This document shows positions 8,224 through 17,071 of a DNA stretch of 64,000 nt, piece after piece. Position 1 is the stretch's first letter; each line of letters starts with the position of its first letter. The translations under genes were made by a program, and so were the position numbers. Origin of the DNA: Xylanibacter ruminicola Ga6B6 (GTDB lineage Bacteria; Bacteroidota; Bacteroidia; Bacteroidales; Bacteroidaceae); the NCBI RefSeq assembly GCF_000687715.1, contig NZ_JHXD01000017.1:1-64000 (forward strand), written 5' to 3'. The notes below the pieces were generated by a model that was given only the letters and a program-made list of their open reading frames with translations, did no database searches and was not told where the DNA came from.

Positions 8224-8838
8224 TTAAAACAGTCCAAAGAGAGTTGCATCGATTTTGTCGATGATGCCAGAGAGGTCCTTAGGAATGTTAAGGAAGTCGA
8301 GATTGTCTTTCTCGATAGTAATCACACGGCCGGGGTATTTGTTCTTAATGAAATCGTCGTAACGACGGTTCAGGTTCTGCAGATACTCCAGCTGTATGCT
8401 CTGTTCGTAGTCGCGGCCACGCTTCTGGATATTGCTAACCAGATGGGGCACCGAAGCACGCAGATAAATCATCAGGTCGGGTACTTTCACCACCGTCATC
8501 ATCTGCTCAAACAGTTCCATGTAAGTCTCGTAGTCGCGCTCGCTCAGGTTACCCATATCGCGGTTATTCTCCATAAACACATACACACCCTCGTAGATGG
8601 TACGGTCCTGAATAATGGTGTGATCAGCCAGAGCAATCGTAATCAGATCGCGGAAGCGTTCCTTCAGGAAATACACCTCCATATTAAACGACCAACGGTG
8701 AATATCGCGATAGTAATCCTCGAGATACGGGTTATGCTCTACGGCCTCGAACCTCGGTTCCCAGCCATAGTGTTTGGCCAGGAGCTTGGTGAGCGTAGAC
8801 TTGCCACTACCTATATTTCCAGCTACTGCGATATGCAT
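8224..8838 (-). CDS. Deoxynucleoside kinase (paralog 1)
   Basis: The protein (204 residues) has P-loop GNIGSGKST, DRTIYEG and RGRDYEQ, all as in its neighbour, and similar length throughout. The two share the same N-terminus (MHIAVAGNIGSGK), so they arose by tandem duplication. This copy is first in the leftward transcript, which continues into the second kinase and the U32 gene. A -7 box lies just upstream (8858-8865). Confidence 0.9.
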   Translation of the reverse strand: MHIAVAGNIGSGKSTLTKLLAKHYGWEPRFEAVEHNPYLEDYYRDIHRWSFNMEVYFLKERFRDLITIALADHTIIQDRTIYEGVYVFMENNRDMGNLSERDYETYMELFEQMMTVVKVPDLMIYLRASVPHLVSNIQKRGRDYEQSIQLEYLQNLNRRYDDFIKNKYPGRVITIEKDNLDFLNIPKDLSGIIDKIDATLFGLF

Positions 8839-8857
8839 ACTTAATTGAATTGGGCTG

Positions 8858-8865
8858 CAAAGATA
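8858..8865 (-). promoter_or_regulatory. -7 box of the deoxynucleoside kinase operon
   Basis: TATCTTTG followed by CA on the minus strand lies 20 bases before the kinase start. No good -33 TTTG was found at the usual spacing. It is divergent from the promoter at 8961. Confidence 0.65.
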
Positions 8866-8875
8866 CTACTTTTTC

Positions 8876-8970
8876 GGCACGTATTATGGATTTTATCGAT
8901 TTTTTTTCGTTCGGCCATATATTTTTCATGTTAATTCGCAGAATTCGCTCCAAAATATATTATCTTTGCA
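8876..8970 (+). repeat. Diverged copy of a 95-bp promoter-linked repeat
   Basis: This segment aligns end to end with 18092-18186. Both are 95 bases, start GGCACG, contain GTTAATTCGC in the right half and end in TAnCTTTGCA. This copy has decayed in the left half, so the two arms no longer pair well. It supplies the -7 box for the operon starting at 8973. Confidence 0.6.
8961..8968 (+). promoter_or_regulatory. -7 box directly before the C1 peptidase start
   Basis: TATCTTTG is followed by CAGC and then the ATG at 8973. Transcription would start at or next to the start codon, which predicts a leaderless or nearly leaderless mRNA. No -33 TTTG is seen. Confidence 0.65.
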
Positions 8971-8972
8971 GC

Positions 8973-9764
8973 ATGAAACTTAAAACCGTGATGGCATGTG
9001 CAGTTGCTTTGGTGATGCTGATGGGAAGTTGTGCCCACCAGCCAAGTGTCTATACCCCGGGGGGCAAGTACTTTACCAACGAAGTACTGAACCGCATGAC
9101 ACCCGTTAAGGACCAGGGCGAAAGCCAGACATGTTGGATTTACGCCATGCTGGCCGCCATTGAGACCGAGCACCTGAGCTGGGGCGACTCGGTAAACTTA
9201 TCACCCTACTATATTGAAAAAATGATTGAGCAGGAGCAAGCCTGTCCCGCCACCAAGCGCGGCGAGCCCACCACCCTTATCAGAATGATTGAGAAATACG
9301 GTATCTGTGGCTACGACGCCATGCGCAAGATTACAACACCCGCCCCTAAGTGGGTGTTTATGCTGGGCGCACAGTACACCCCGCAGGAGTTTGCCCGCAG
9401 TGTGTGCAAGCCAGGCGAGTACATTGCTCTGACCAGTAACAACCATCAGCCCTATAACGAGGAGGCCGAGCTGGAGGTACCCGACAACTGGACCCACGAA
9501 CGCTATCTGAACATACCGATGGACTCACTGCTAATCAAGACCGAGCGTGCCGTGCGTAACCACCACGGTGTGTGCTGGGAAGACGAGAACCACGCTATGT
9601 CCATAGTTGGCTTAGCCCACGACGAGGATGGCGAGCGTTACTTTATCATGAAGAATTCGTGGGGCGACCAAGGTCCATACGGTGGACTAGAATACTATCC
9701 CATGGCGCGTTTCTGTCAGGAGACCGTAGCCGTAGAGATGACTAACGAAGCATATCAGAACTAA
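8973..9764 (+). CDS. Papain-like (C1, BLH/PepC-related) peptidase lipoprotein
   Basis: The start at 8973 is chosen because it begins a lipoprotein signal (MKLKTVMACAVALVMLMGSC, lipid cysteine C20) and lies just after the -7 box. An upstream in-frame ATG at 8850 would run across the promoter. The mature part (264 residues in total for the gene) has the papain active site: Q48 and C54 in KDQGESQTCW, H207 in ENHAMSIVG and N228 in KNSWGD. It is closest to bleomycin-hydrolase/PepC-type peptidases but shorter than them. It is probably anchored in a membrane facing the periplasm or surface. It lies 14 bases before the fucose-type operon and seems to be its first gene. Confidence 0.85.
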   Translation: MKLKTVMACAVALVMLMGSCAHQPSVYTPGGKYFTNEVLNRMTPVKDQGESQTCWIYAMLAAIETEHLSWGDSVNLSPYYIEKMIEQEQACPATKRGEPTTLIRMIEKYGICGYDAMRKITTPAPKWVFMLGAQYTPQEFARSVCKPGEYIALTSNNHQPYNEEAELEVPDNWTHERYLNIPMDSLLIKTERAVRNHHGVCWEDENHAMSIVGLAHDEDGERYFIMKNSWGDQGPYGGLEYYPMARFCQETVAVEMTNEAYQN

Positions 9765-9778
9765 CTAATATCAGCAAT

Positions 9779-10729
9779 ATGATTTATAACGAAATCGGAA
9801 AAACAGGCATGAAGGTATCGAACTTAGGTTTCGGTGCCTCATCGCTGGGCGGCGTGTTCCACAGCATCCGCGAAGAAGAGGGAATCGAGGCTGTTCACAC
9901 AGCTGTTGACAATGGTATCAACTTTATCGACGTGTCGCCCTACTATGGTCACCTGAAGGCCGAAACCGTACTTGGCAAGGCACTGAAGGAGATTCCACAC
10001 ACTAAGTATTTCCTATCTACCAAGGTGGGCCGCTACGGACATAACGGTGTGAACACCTGGGACTACAGCGCCAAGCGCGCTCAGGAGAGTGTGTACGAGA
10101 GTATGGAGCGCCTGAACGTGGATTACATCGACCTGATTAATGTACACGACATTGAATTCCAGAGCGACATGGAAGGCGGCTTGCAACTGATTGTTGACGA
10201 AACTCTGCCAGCCTTGGTTGAACTGCGCGAAAAAGGCATTGTAAAGCACGTGGGTATTACCGACCTGCAGCCCGAGAACCTGAAGTGGGTGGTAGAGCAT
10301 GCCCCTGAGGGTACGGTAGAGAGTATTCTGAACTTCTGCCACTACTCGCTGAACGACACACTGCTGGCCGACTATCTGGGATTCTTCGAGCAACACGGCG
10401 TGGGCGTGATCAATGCCTCGCCATTCTCTATGGGCCTGCTGTCGCAGCGTGGCGCCCCCGCATGGCACCCAGCCGGCAAGGATCTGCAGGAGGCTTGTGC
10501 CAAGGCTGCCAAGTACTGCGAGGAGCAAGGCTATCCTATCGATAAGCTGGCCATTCAGTTCTCAACCAGTCTGAATCCACGCATCGCCACTACCCTGTTC
10601 AGCAGTGCCAACCCCAAGAACGTGCTCAAGAACATACAGTACGTTAACGAGCCTATGGACGAGCAGCTGGTTAAGAAGGTACAGGAGATTATCGGCGACC
10701 AAATGTTTGTAAGATGGAAAAACTCATAA
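9779..10729 (+). CDS. Aldo-keto reductase, L-fucose/L-galactose dehydrogenase-like
   Basis: The protein (316 residues) is an AKR TIM barrel. The catalytic tetrad is visible as D and Y in FIDVSPYYG, K in LSTKVGRYG and H in LINVHDIE. It resembles L-galactose/L-fucose dehydrogenases, which oxidise C1 of the sugar to a 1,5-lactone with NAD(P)+. Its neighbours, a lactonase-like amidohydrolase, two further dehydrogenases and FucP, support L-fucose (or L-galactose) as substrate. It overlaps the next gene by 16 bases. Confidence 0.85.
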   Translation: MIYNEIGKTGMKVSNLGFGASSLGGVFHSIREEEGIEAVHTAVDNGINFIDVSPYYGHLKAETVLGKALKEIPHTKYFLSTKVGRYGHNGVNTWDYSAKRAQESVYESMERLNVDYIDLINVHDIEFQSDMEGGLQLIVDETLPALVELREKGIVKHVGITDLQPENLKWVVEHAPEGTVESILNFCHYSLNDTLLADYLGFFEQHGVGVINASPFSMGLLSQRGAPAWHPAGKDLQEACAKAAKYCEEQGYPIDKLAIQFSTSLNPRIATTLFSSANPKNVLKNIQYVNEPMDEQLVKKVQEIIGDQMFVRWKNS

Positions 10730-11625
10730 TAGATGCCCACAGTCATCTGTGGCTGAACCAAGACACGGTGGTTAACAACCAGCGTATCTGTCAGTTAGAG
10801 CCCAACCGCAGTCGCTCGCTGTTTTTCGGCGAGGAGCGACAGATGCTACCGCCATTTATGACCGACGGCCAGAACACGGCTGAGCGTTTTCTGAGTAACA
10901 TGGACTATGCCCAAGTGGCAGCCGCCGTGGTTACGCAGGAGTTTATCGACGGCATACAGAACAGCTACCTGCTACAGGTAGAGAGCCGCTACCCCAACCG
11001 TTTTTTCACCTTCGGTATGCTGGATTACCGCAATCCCGACTTTATGCAGAACGCTCCAGACGTGGTAGAGGCCTTTAAAGGCATCAAGATACCCGCTGCC
11101 CGATTACCCCAGCAGTTCCTAACCGATGCAATGTTGCAGTTGTTGCAGTTGATGGAGAAGCAGGATAAGATATTAGGCATTGAGCTACAGGACGGCGACG
11201 CACAGGTAGGACAGATGGAAGAGCTGATACAGGAGTGCCCCAACCTGAAAATAGCCATCGGCCATTTCGGCATGGTAACACGCGAAGGTTGGATGAGTCA
11301 GATTAGCTTGGCACGCCACAAGAACGTATACGTGGAAAGCGGTGGTATTACCTGGCTGTTTAACGACGAGTTCTACCCCTTCCCATCGGCCATCCGCGCC
11401 ATTAAACAGGCTGCCGACGAGGTGGGCATGGACAAGTTGATGTGGGGTAGCGATTATCCCCGCACCATCACCGCCATCACCTACAAGATGAGTTACGACT
11501 TTGTAGAGAAATCGGCCGACCTAACCGCCGATGAGAAGCGTATGTTCCTAGGCCAGAACGCCAAGCAGTTCTTCGGCTTCGGCGAGCTGCCCGAGCTCCC
11601 TTACATCAAAAACATGAGCGAATAG
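10714..11625 (+). CDS. Amidohydrolase-2 family protein, probable sugar lactonase
   Basis: The protein (303 residues) begins with the metal-binding HxH motif of TIM-barrel amidohydrolases (IIDAHSHLW). It also has IAIGHFGM with a metal-site histidine and WGSDYPR with the catalytic aspartate near the C-terminus. In this context (directly after a sugar C1 dehydrogenase, overlapping it by 16 bases) hydrolysis of L-fuconolactone to L-fuconate is the most likely job. Other members are decarboxylases, so this remains inference. Confidence 0.78.
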   Translation: MEKLIIDAHSHLWLNQDTVVNNQRICQLEPNRSRSLFFGEERQMLPPFMTDGQNTAERFLSNMDYAQVAAAVVTQEFIDGIQNSYLLQVESRYPNRFFTFGMLDYRNPDFMQNAPDVVEAFKGIKIPAARLPQQFLTDAMLQLLQLMEKQDKILGIELQDGDAQVGQMEELIQECPNLKIAIGHFGMVTREGWMSQISLARHKNVYVESGGITWLFNDEFYPFPSAIRAIKQAADEVGMDKLMWGSDYPRTITAITYKMSYDFVEKSADLTADEKRMFLGQNAKQFFGFGELPELPYIKNMSE

Positions 11626-11660
11626 TATAATAGTAAATAGTGAAATAGTCAAATAATCCA

Positions 11661-12677
11661 ATGAAAGCAATACAGATTCCTGGCGAGCGCCAGATGGAAA
11701 TAGTAAACATTTCTGAGCAGGAAATGAAGCCCAACGAGGTGCTGCTGCGCCTCAAGTATGTAGGTTTTTGTGGTTCCGACCTGAGCACATGGCTGGGTAA
11801 GAACCCCATGGTAAAAATGCCCGTTATACCTGGCCACGAGGTGGGTGCCGTGATTGAAAAGGTGGGTGCCGACGTGCCCGAACACCTGAAGCCCGGCATG
11901 GTGGTAACCTGCAATCCTTACACTAACTGCGGCAAGTGCGCCTCGTGCCGTAACCAGCGCGTAAACGCCTGTCAGCATAACGAGACTCTGGGTGTACAGC
12001 GCAACGGTGCCATGCGCGAGTTCATCGCTCTGCCTTGGGAGAAGGTGATTCCCGCTGGTAATCTCGATCCCCGCACCTGCGCCCTCATCGAGCCTATGAG
12101 TGTTGGTTTCCACGCCGTGAATCGTGCCCAAGTAACCGATATCGACACCGTAGTGGTGATTGGTTGCGGTATGGTTGGCATGGGAGCTATCGTACGTTCG
12201 GCCCTGCGCGGTGCTACCGTGATTGCTGCCGATATCGACGACGAGAAGCTGGCACTGGCCAAGGAGATGGGTGCCACCTATGCCATCAACACCAAGACCG
12301 AGGATGTGCATGCCCGATTGCTGGAGCTGACCGAGGGTTTCGGTCCCGACGTGATTATCGAGGCTGTGGGTAGCGCACCTACCTATCAGATGGCTGTAAA
12401 CGAGGTGGCCTTCACCGGTCGCGTGGTTTGCATCGGCTATGCCAAGACCGACGTATCGTTCCAAACCAAGTTCTTTGTACAGAAGGAGCTCGACATTCGT
12501 GGTTCGCGTAATGCCCAGCCACAGGATTTCCGTGCTGTGATTCACTACCTGGAGCGTGACACATGTCCGGTTGACCGTCTGATTAGTGCCGACGTAGCAC
12601 CCAAGCAGGCCCCTGAGGCCATGCAGCAGTGGAGCGAGGCACCTGGCAAGGTATTCCGCATCTTAGTTCACTTCTAA
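11661..12677 (+). CDS. Zinc-dependent alcohol dehydrogenase (MDR family)
   Basis: The protein (338 residues) is a medium-chain dehydrogenase. Catalytic zinc ligands are in GFCGSDLS and PGHEVGAV, the structural-zinc cysteines in NPYTNCGKCASC and VNAC, and the nucleotide-binding loop in VIGCGMVGMGA. It resembles sorbitol/threonine-type and keto-deoxy-fuconate-type dehydrogenases. In the operon it would carry out a second oxidation after the lactonase. The substrate is not proven by the sequence. Confidence 0.85.
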   Translation: MKAIQIPGERQMEIVNISEQEMKPNEVLLRLKYVGFCGSDLSTWLGKNPMVKMPVIPGHEVGAVIEKVGADVPEHLKPGMVVTCNPYTNCGKCASCRNQRVNACQHNETLGVQRNGAMREFIALPWEKVIPAGNLDPRTCALIEPMSVGFHAVNRAQVTDIDTVVVIGCGMVGMGAIVRSALRGATVIAADIDDEKLALAKEMGATYAINTKTEDVHARLLELTEGFGPDVIIEAVGSAPTYQMAVNEVAFTGRVVCIGYAKTDVSFQTKFFVQKELDIRGSRNAQPQDFRAVIHYLERDTCPVDRLISADVAPKQAPEAMQQWSEAPGKVFRILVHF

Positions 12678-12693
12678 AAACCTTCTAAAGAAA

Positions 12694-14007
12694 ATGGAAA
12701 AGCAACAACAATCTCTGATAGTCAAGGATGGGGTTAACTACCTCATCCCCTTTATACTCGTAACATTCTGCTTTGCACTCTGGGGCTTTGCCAACGATAT
12801 CACCAACCCCATGGTGAAAGCATTCTCTAAGATCTTTCGCATGAGCGTAACCGATGGTACGCTGGTGCAGGTAGCATTCTATGGCGGCTACTTCTGCATG
12901 GCGTTCCCTGCGGCCATTTTTATCCGTAAGTTCTCGTACAAGGCGGGCGTGCTGATGGGACTCGGACTCTATGCTACCGGTGCCCTACTGTTCTTCCCCG
13001 CCAAGGCAATCGGTATCTACGGCTGTTTCCTCATCGCCTACTTTATCATGACGTGCGGACTCTCGTTCCTCGAAACATCGTGCAACCCTTACATTCTGAC
13101 CATGGGCCCTGCCGAAACAGCTACGCGCCGCCTGAATATGGCACAGTGCTTTAACCCCTGCGGCTCTATCATCGGTATGTTTGTGGCCATGAGCTTTATT
13201 CAGGCCAAGCTCAACCCTATGAGCAGCGACGAGCGTGCCCTGCTGAGCGACACAGAGTTTGAGGCGCTGAAAGATGCCGACCTGAGTGTACTGATTTCGC
13301 CCTACCTGATTATCGGACTGGTGATTGTGGGCATGCTGTTACTGATGCGCTTTACCAAGATGCCCAAAATCGGCGATGCCAACCACGACATCCACTTCCT
13401 GGTAACCATCAAGCGAATCTTTGCACTCAAATACTACCGCGAGGGTGTGATTGCCCAGTTCTTCTATGTAGGTGCGCAGATTATGTGCTGGACCTTTATT
13501 ATACAATATGGTACGCGCGTATTCATGGCCGAGGGTATGGACGAACAGGCTGCCGAAGTACTGTCGCAGCGATTCAACATCTTTGCCATGCTGTTCTTCA
13601 TCTGCTCGCGCTTCATCGCCACTTTCTTGATGAAATACGTAAAGCCCGCCATGCTGCTGGCCATCTTTGGTGTATTGGCCATGGTATTTACACTGGGAGT
13701 TATCGGTTTCCAGGATCGTTTGGGCATGTACTGTCTGGTATGCGTTAGCGGTTGCATGTCACTCATGTTCCCCACCATCTATGGTATTGCACTCGATGGA
13801 CTGGGCGACGATGCCAAGTTTGGTGCAGCAGGTCTTATCATGGCCATCTTAGGCGGTTCGGTACTGCCCCCGCTGCAGGCTATGATTATCGACGAGGGCA
13901 CGTTGATGGGTATGCCAGCCACCAACATCTCGTTCGTACTGCCACTCATCTGTTTCCTCGTGGTGACAGTCTATGGCTATCGTATTCATATCAAGAAACA
14001 TTTATAA
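12694..14007 (+). CDS. fucP: L-fucose:H+ symporter
   Basis: The protein (437 residues) is a 12-helix MFS permease of the FHS family. The N-terminal motif FALWGFANDITNPM carries D35, and FLETSCNPYILTMGP carries E127 and N131; these are equivalent to the proton-coupling and sugar-binding residues of FucP. The length matches the family. Its place between sugar dehydrogenases and GH97 fits import of L-fucose or another 6-deoxy or galactose-configured sugar across the inner membrane. Confidence 0.88.
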   Translation: MEKQQQSLIVKDGVNYLIPFILVTFCFALWGFANDITNPMVKAFSKIFRMSVTDGTLVQVAFYGGYFCMAFPAAIFIRKFSYKAGVLMGLGLYATGALLFFPAKAIGIYGCFLIAYFIMTCGLSFLETSCNPYILTMGPAETATRRLNMAQCFNPCGSIIGMFVAMSFIQAKLNPMSSDERALLSDTEFEALKDADLSVLISPYLIIGLVIVGMLLLMRFTKMPKIGDANHDIHFLVTIKRIFALKYYREGVIAQFFYVGAQIMCWTFIIQYGTRVFMAEGMDEQAAEVLSQRFNIFAMLFFICSRFIATFLMKYVKPAMLLAIFGVLAMVFTLGVIGFQDRLGMYCLVCVSGCMSLMFPTIYGIALDGLGDDAKFGAAGLIMAILGGSVLPPLQAMIIDEGTLMGMPATNISFVLPLICFLVVTVYGYRIHIKKHL

Positions 14008-14012
14008 TTCCC

Positions 14013-15878
14013 ATGAAGCAATTTTTGATTATACTTACCATCTGCTTGGGGTCGCTCAGTCTGTCGGCTCAGCAGCCCGTATCGCCTAATGGCAAACTGA
14101 CTGTTACCAACAGCGGCCAGGGCATCATCGTAAACTATCAGCAGCAAGAGGTGCTGAATATCCCCGTACTGGGCTATGAAGGCATCAAAAGCAATCGGCT
14201 GAAATTTAAGCCCATTGGCAAGGTAACAGCCAACTATCAGATGCTGGCAGGCAAAAAATCTACCTGCACCAACGAGGCCAACGAATATGTAGCCAAGTTG
14301 AGCGGCAACCTGCAGCTGGTACTGCGCCTGTATAACGACGGTGCCGCCTTCCGCTATGAACTGAGCGGACTGAAAGGCAAGCTGCCCAAGGAGCAGACAG
14401 CCTACATGATTCCCGAAGGCACCAAGCGTTGGATGCTGCAGTGGAGCGATAGCTACGAGGGATTCTACCCCATGAGCACCACTGGCAAAATAAAACCTAT
14501 CGGTAGAATGGCTGGTGTAGTGAAATCCGACGAGGGTTACAACCTGCGCTGGGGATTCCCCACACTGGTTGAGCCACAGGAGGGTGTATTCATGCTGTTA
14601 TCCGAGGCTAACATCGAGCGTAACCAGGCTGCAGCATGCCTCTACACCGAAGGCGATCTGCTGCATGTAACTCCCGATGTAAACGAGGTAAACCTCAAAG
14701 GCAAGTGGCACTCGCCTTGGCGCATCGCTATCATCGGCAGCATGCAGGACCTGATTCAGAGCACCTTGGTAACCGACGTAAGCGAGCCTTGCAAACTAAG
14801 CGATACCAGCTGGATTAAACCTGGTGTTGTATCGTGGATCTACTGGGCATACAACCATGGTTCGAACGACTACAATATTATTAAGAAGTACGTAGATATG
14901 GCTGTTACCCTGAAGTTGCCTTACGTGCTGATTGATGCCGAGTGGGATGAGATGAAGGACGACAAGACCATCGAGGATGCCGTAGCTTATGCCAACTCGA
15001 AGGGTGTTAAACCCATGATTTGGTATAACTCATCAGTAGGCTGGATTGATGGTGCCCCCACACCGAAGTTCCGCCTGAACAAGCCCGAAGACCGTGAAAA
15101 GGAATTTGCCTGGTGCGAGAAGATTGGCGTAGCTGGTGTAAAGATCGACTTCTTCTCAGGCGACTGTCAGCGCGATATGACTTACTGTATCGACCTGCTG
15201 GAGAGTGCCGCCAAGCATCATCTGCTGGTTAACTTCCATGGTGCCACCGTACCTCGTGGATGGCAGCGCACCTACCCCAACCTCATGTCGACCGAGGGTG
15301 TGTATGGTGCCGAGTGGTACAACAACGTGCCCACATTTACCAACGTAGCAGCCAGTCATAACACCACACTTCCCTTTACCCGTAACATCATCGGTCCGAT
15401 GGACTACACACCATGTACCTTCAGCGATTCGCAGCATCCACATATTACCAGCGATGCCCACGAACTGGCTCTGACCGTACTGTACGAGAGTGCCCTGCAG
15501 CACCTGGCCGACAAACCCGAGAGCTATCTGGTGCAGCCTCAGCAGGTACAGGATTTCTTCGGAAAGCTGCCCACCACATGGGATGAGACCCGCTACGTGA
15601 GCGGTTATCCCGGCGAGAGCGTAGTACTGGCCCGCCGTAGCGGCAATACTTGGTATGTGGCTGGTATCAACGGTACCGACAACAAGAAGGTGCTCGATGT
15701 AGATCTGAGTTTTATCAGTGGCGCCAAGTGCGTGCAGACCTTTGCTGATGCAGATCCAACCCAGTATCAACTGGCAGGCAATAAGGATTGGCTGATTACC
15801 AAGGGCAATCAGATACCTAAGCAAATTGCTACACAGCCCCGTGGTGGTTTCGTGCTGGTCATCAAATCACAAAAATAA
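14013..15878 (+). CDS. GH97 glycoside hydrolase, retaining alpha-galactosidase type
   Basis: The start at 14013 gives a signal peptide (MKQFLIILTICLGSLSLSAQ), 5 bases after fucP; a longer upstream frame only overlaps fucP and is rejected. The protein (621 residues) has the GH97 N-terminal beta-sandwich (about 25-270), a TIM barrel (about 280-520) and a C-terminal beta domain. D379 in GVKIDFF and E434 in YGAEWYN lie 55 residues apart, as expected for nucleophile and acid/base in the retaining alpha-galactosidase branch. It is probably periplasmic and releases galactose- or fucose-configured sugars for the operon. Confidence 0.88.
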   Translation: MKQFLIILTICLGSLSLSAQQPVSPNGKLTVTNSGQGIIVNYQQQEVLNIPVLGYEGIKSNRLKFKPIGKVTANYQMLAGKKSTCTNEANEYVAKLSGNLQLVLRLYNDGAAFRYELSGLKGKLPKEQTAYMIPEGTKRWMLQWSDSYEGFYPMSTTGKIKPIGRMAGVVKSDEGYNLRWGFPTLVEPQEGVFMLLSEANIERNQAAACLYTEGDLLHVTPDVNEVNLKGKWHSPWRIAIIGSMQDLIQSTLVTDVSEPCKLSDTSWIKPGVVSWIYWAYNHGSNDYNIIKKYVDMAVTLKLPYVLIDAEWDEMKDDKTIEDAVAYANSKGVKPMIWYNSSVGWIDGAPTPKFRLNKPEDREKEFAWCEKIGVAGVKIDFFSGDCQRDMTYCIDLLESAAKHHLLVNFHGATVPRGWQRTYPNLMSTEGVYGAEWYNNVPTFTNVAASHNTTLPFTRNIIGPMDYTPCTFSDSQHPHITSDAHELALTVLYESALQHLADKPESYLVQPQQVQDFFGKLPTTWDETRYVSGYPGESVVLARRSGNTWYVAGINGTDNKKVLDVDLSFISGAKCVQTFADADPTQYQLAGNKDWLITKGNQIPKQIATQPRGGFVLVIKSQK

Positions 15879-15886
15879 ACATTTTT

Positions 15887-17071
15887 ATGAAGGATTTTAA
15901 TTTCTATGCCCCTACCGAGGTGGTGTTTGGAGAACAGAGTGAAGAGCAGGTAGCTGCGCTGGTAAAGAAGTATGGCGGCACAAAGGTGCTGGTACATTAT
16001 GGCGGACAAAGCGCTAAGCGTTCTGGTTTGCTCAACAAGATCTGCGGTTTGCTGAGCGATGATGGCGTTGAGTATGTGACGCTGGGAGGCGTAGTGCCCA
16101 ATCCCCGTTTATCGTTGGCTCAGCAGGGCATCGAACTCTGCCGTAAGGAGGGTATCGACTTTATCCTAGCCATAGGTGGCGGTAGTGTTATCGACTCGGC
16201 TAAGTGTATTGGCTACGGTGTACCTTTCGAGGGTAACGTATGGGATATCTACATGGGTAAGGCCCAACCTAAGACCATGCTGCCCGTAGCAGCGGTGCTT
16301 ACCATTCCTGCTGCTGGTAGTGAGATGAGCGAAAGCTCAGTGATTACTAATGAGGACGGCGATGTAAAGGTGGGTTACAGTAACAATCTGAGTCGCCCCA
16401 AGTTTGCTATCCTGAATCCTCGTCGCACCATGACATTGCCCCCTTACCAAACGGCAGCCGGTGTTACCGATATGATGATGCACACCATGGAGCGTTACTT
16501 TACTAAGGACGATGATATGGACTTTACTACCGATCTAGCCGAGGCTGCGCTGCGTAGTATCAAGAACGCCGTATTCCCTGTACTGAAGAATCCGGAGGAC
16601 TATCGCTACCGTGCACAGATTATGTGGGGCGGTTCGCTGATGCATAACGACCTGACTGGCTGCGGTGCTATCGGCGACTGGGCTACCCACCAGCTGGAGC
16701 ACGAGCTCAGTGGCATGTTCGACGTAACCCATGGTGCCGGTCTGGCCGCCATCTGGCCAAGTTGGGCCCGCTATACCATGCACGAGAATCTGAGCAGATT
16801 TGTGCGTTTTGCCGTTAACGTGATGGATGTACCCAATGACTTTACCGATCCCGAAGGCACTGCCGAAAAGGGTATCCAGGCCATGGAGCGTTTCTATCAT
16901 GCCATCGGTATGCCTATCAACATCAAGGAGCTGATTGGCAAGGACATCACCGACGAAGAAATCAAGGAGATGGTACGCAAGTGCAGTCGTAACAACACCA
17001 TTACCTGCGGTAACCTGAAGGTGCTGAAGGCCGAGGATATGGAGGCAATCTACAAAATGGCACGCGGATGA
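15887..17071 (+). CDS. Iron-containing alcohol dehydrogenase (BDH/YqhD type)
   Basis: The protein (394 residues) has the NAD(P) loop GGGSVID (97-103) and the metal ligands D195 and H199 in GVTDMMMHTMERYF, plus further histidines in THQLEHELSGMFDVTHGAGLA. This is the BDH/YqhD branch of group-III alcohol dehydrogenases, which reduce short aldehydes. In fucose metabolism lactaldehyde or a similar aldehyde is a natural substrate. It lies 8 bases after GH97 and overlaps the next gene by 4 bases (ATGA). Confidence 0.88.
   Translation: MKDFNFYAPTEVVFGEQSEEQVAALVKKYGGTKVLVHYGGQSAKRSGLLNKICGLLSDDGVEYVTLGGVVPNPRLSLAQQGIELCRKEGIDFILAIGGGSVIDSAKCIGYGVPFEGNVWDIYMGKAQPKTMLPVAAVLTIPAAGSEMSESSVITNEDGDVKVGYSNNLSRPKFAILNPRRTMTLPPYQTAAGVTDMMMHTMERYFTKDDDMDFTTDLAEAALRSIKNAVFPVLKNPEDYRYRAQIMWGGSLMHNDLTGCGAIGDWATHQLEHELSGMFDVTHGAGLAAIWPSWARYTMHENLSRFVRFAVNVMDVPNDFTDPEGTAEKGIQAMERFYHAIGMPINIKELIGKDITDEEIKEMVRKCSRNNTITCGNLKVLKAEDMEAIYKMARG

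Noticed and set aside
13752..14012. N-terminal extension of the GH97 frame into fucP
   Set aside because: It overlaps fucP in another frame. A clear signal peptide starts at 14013, and GH97 proteins begin there.
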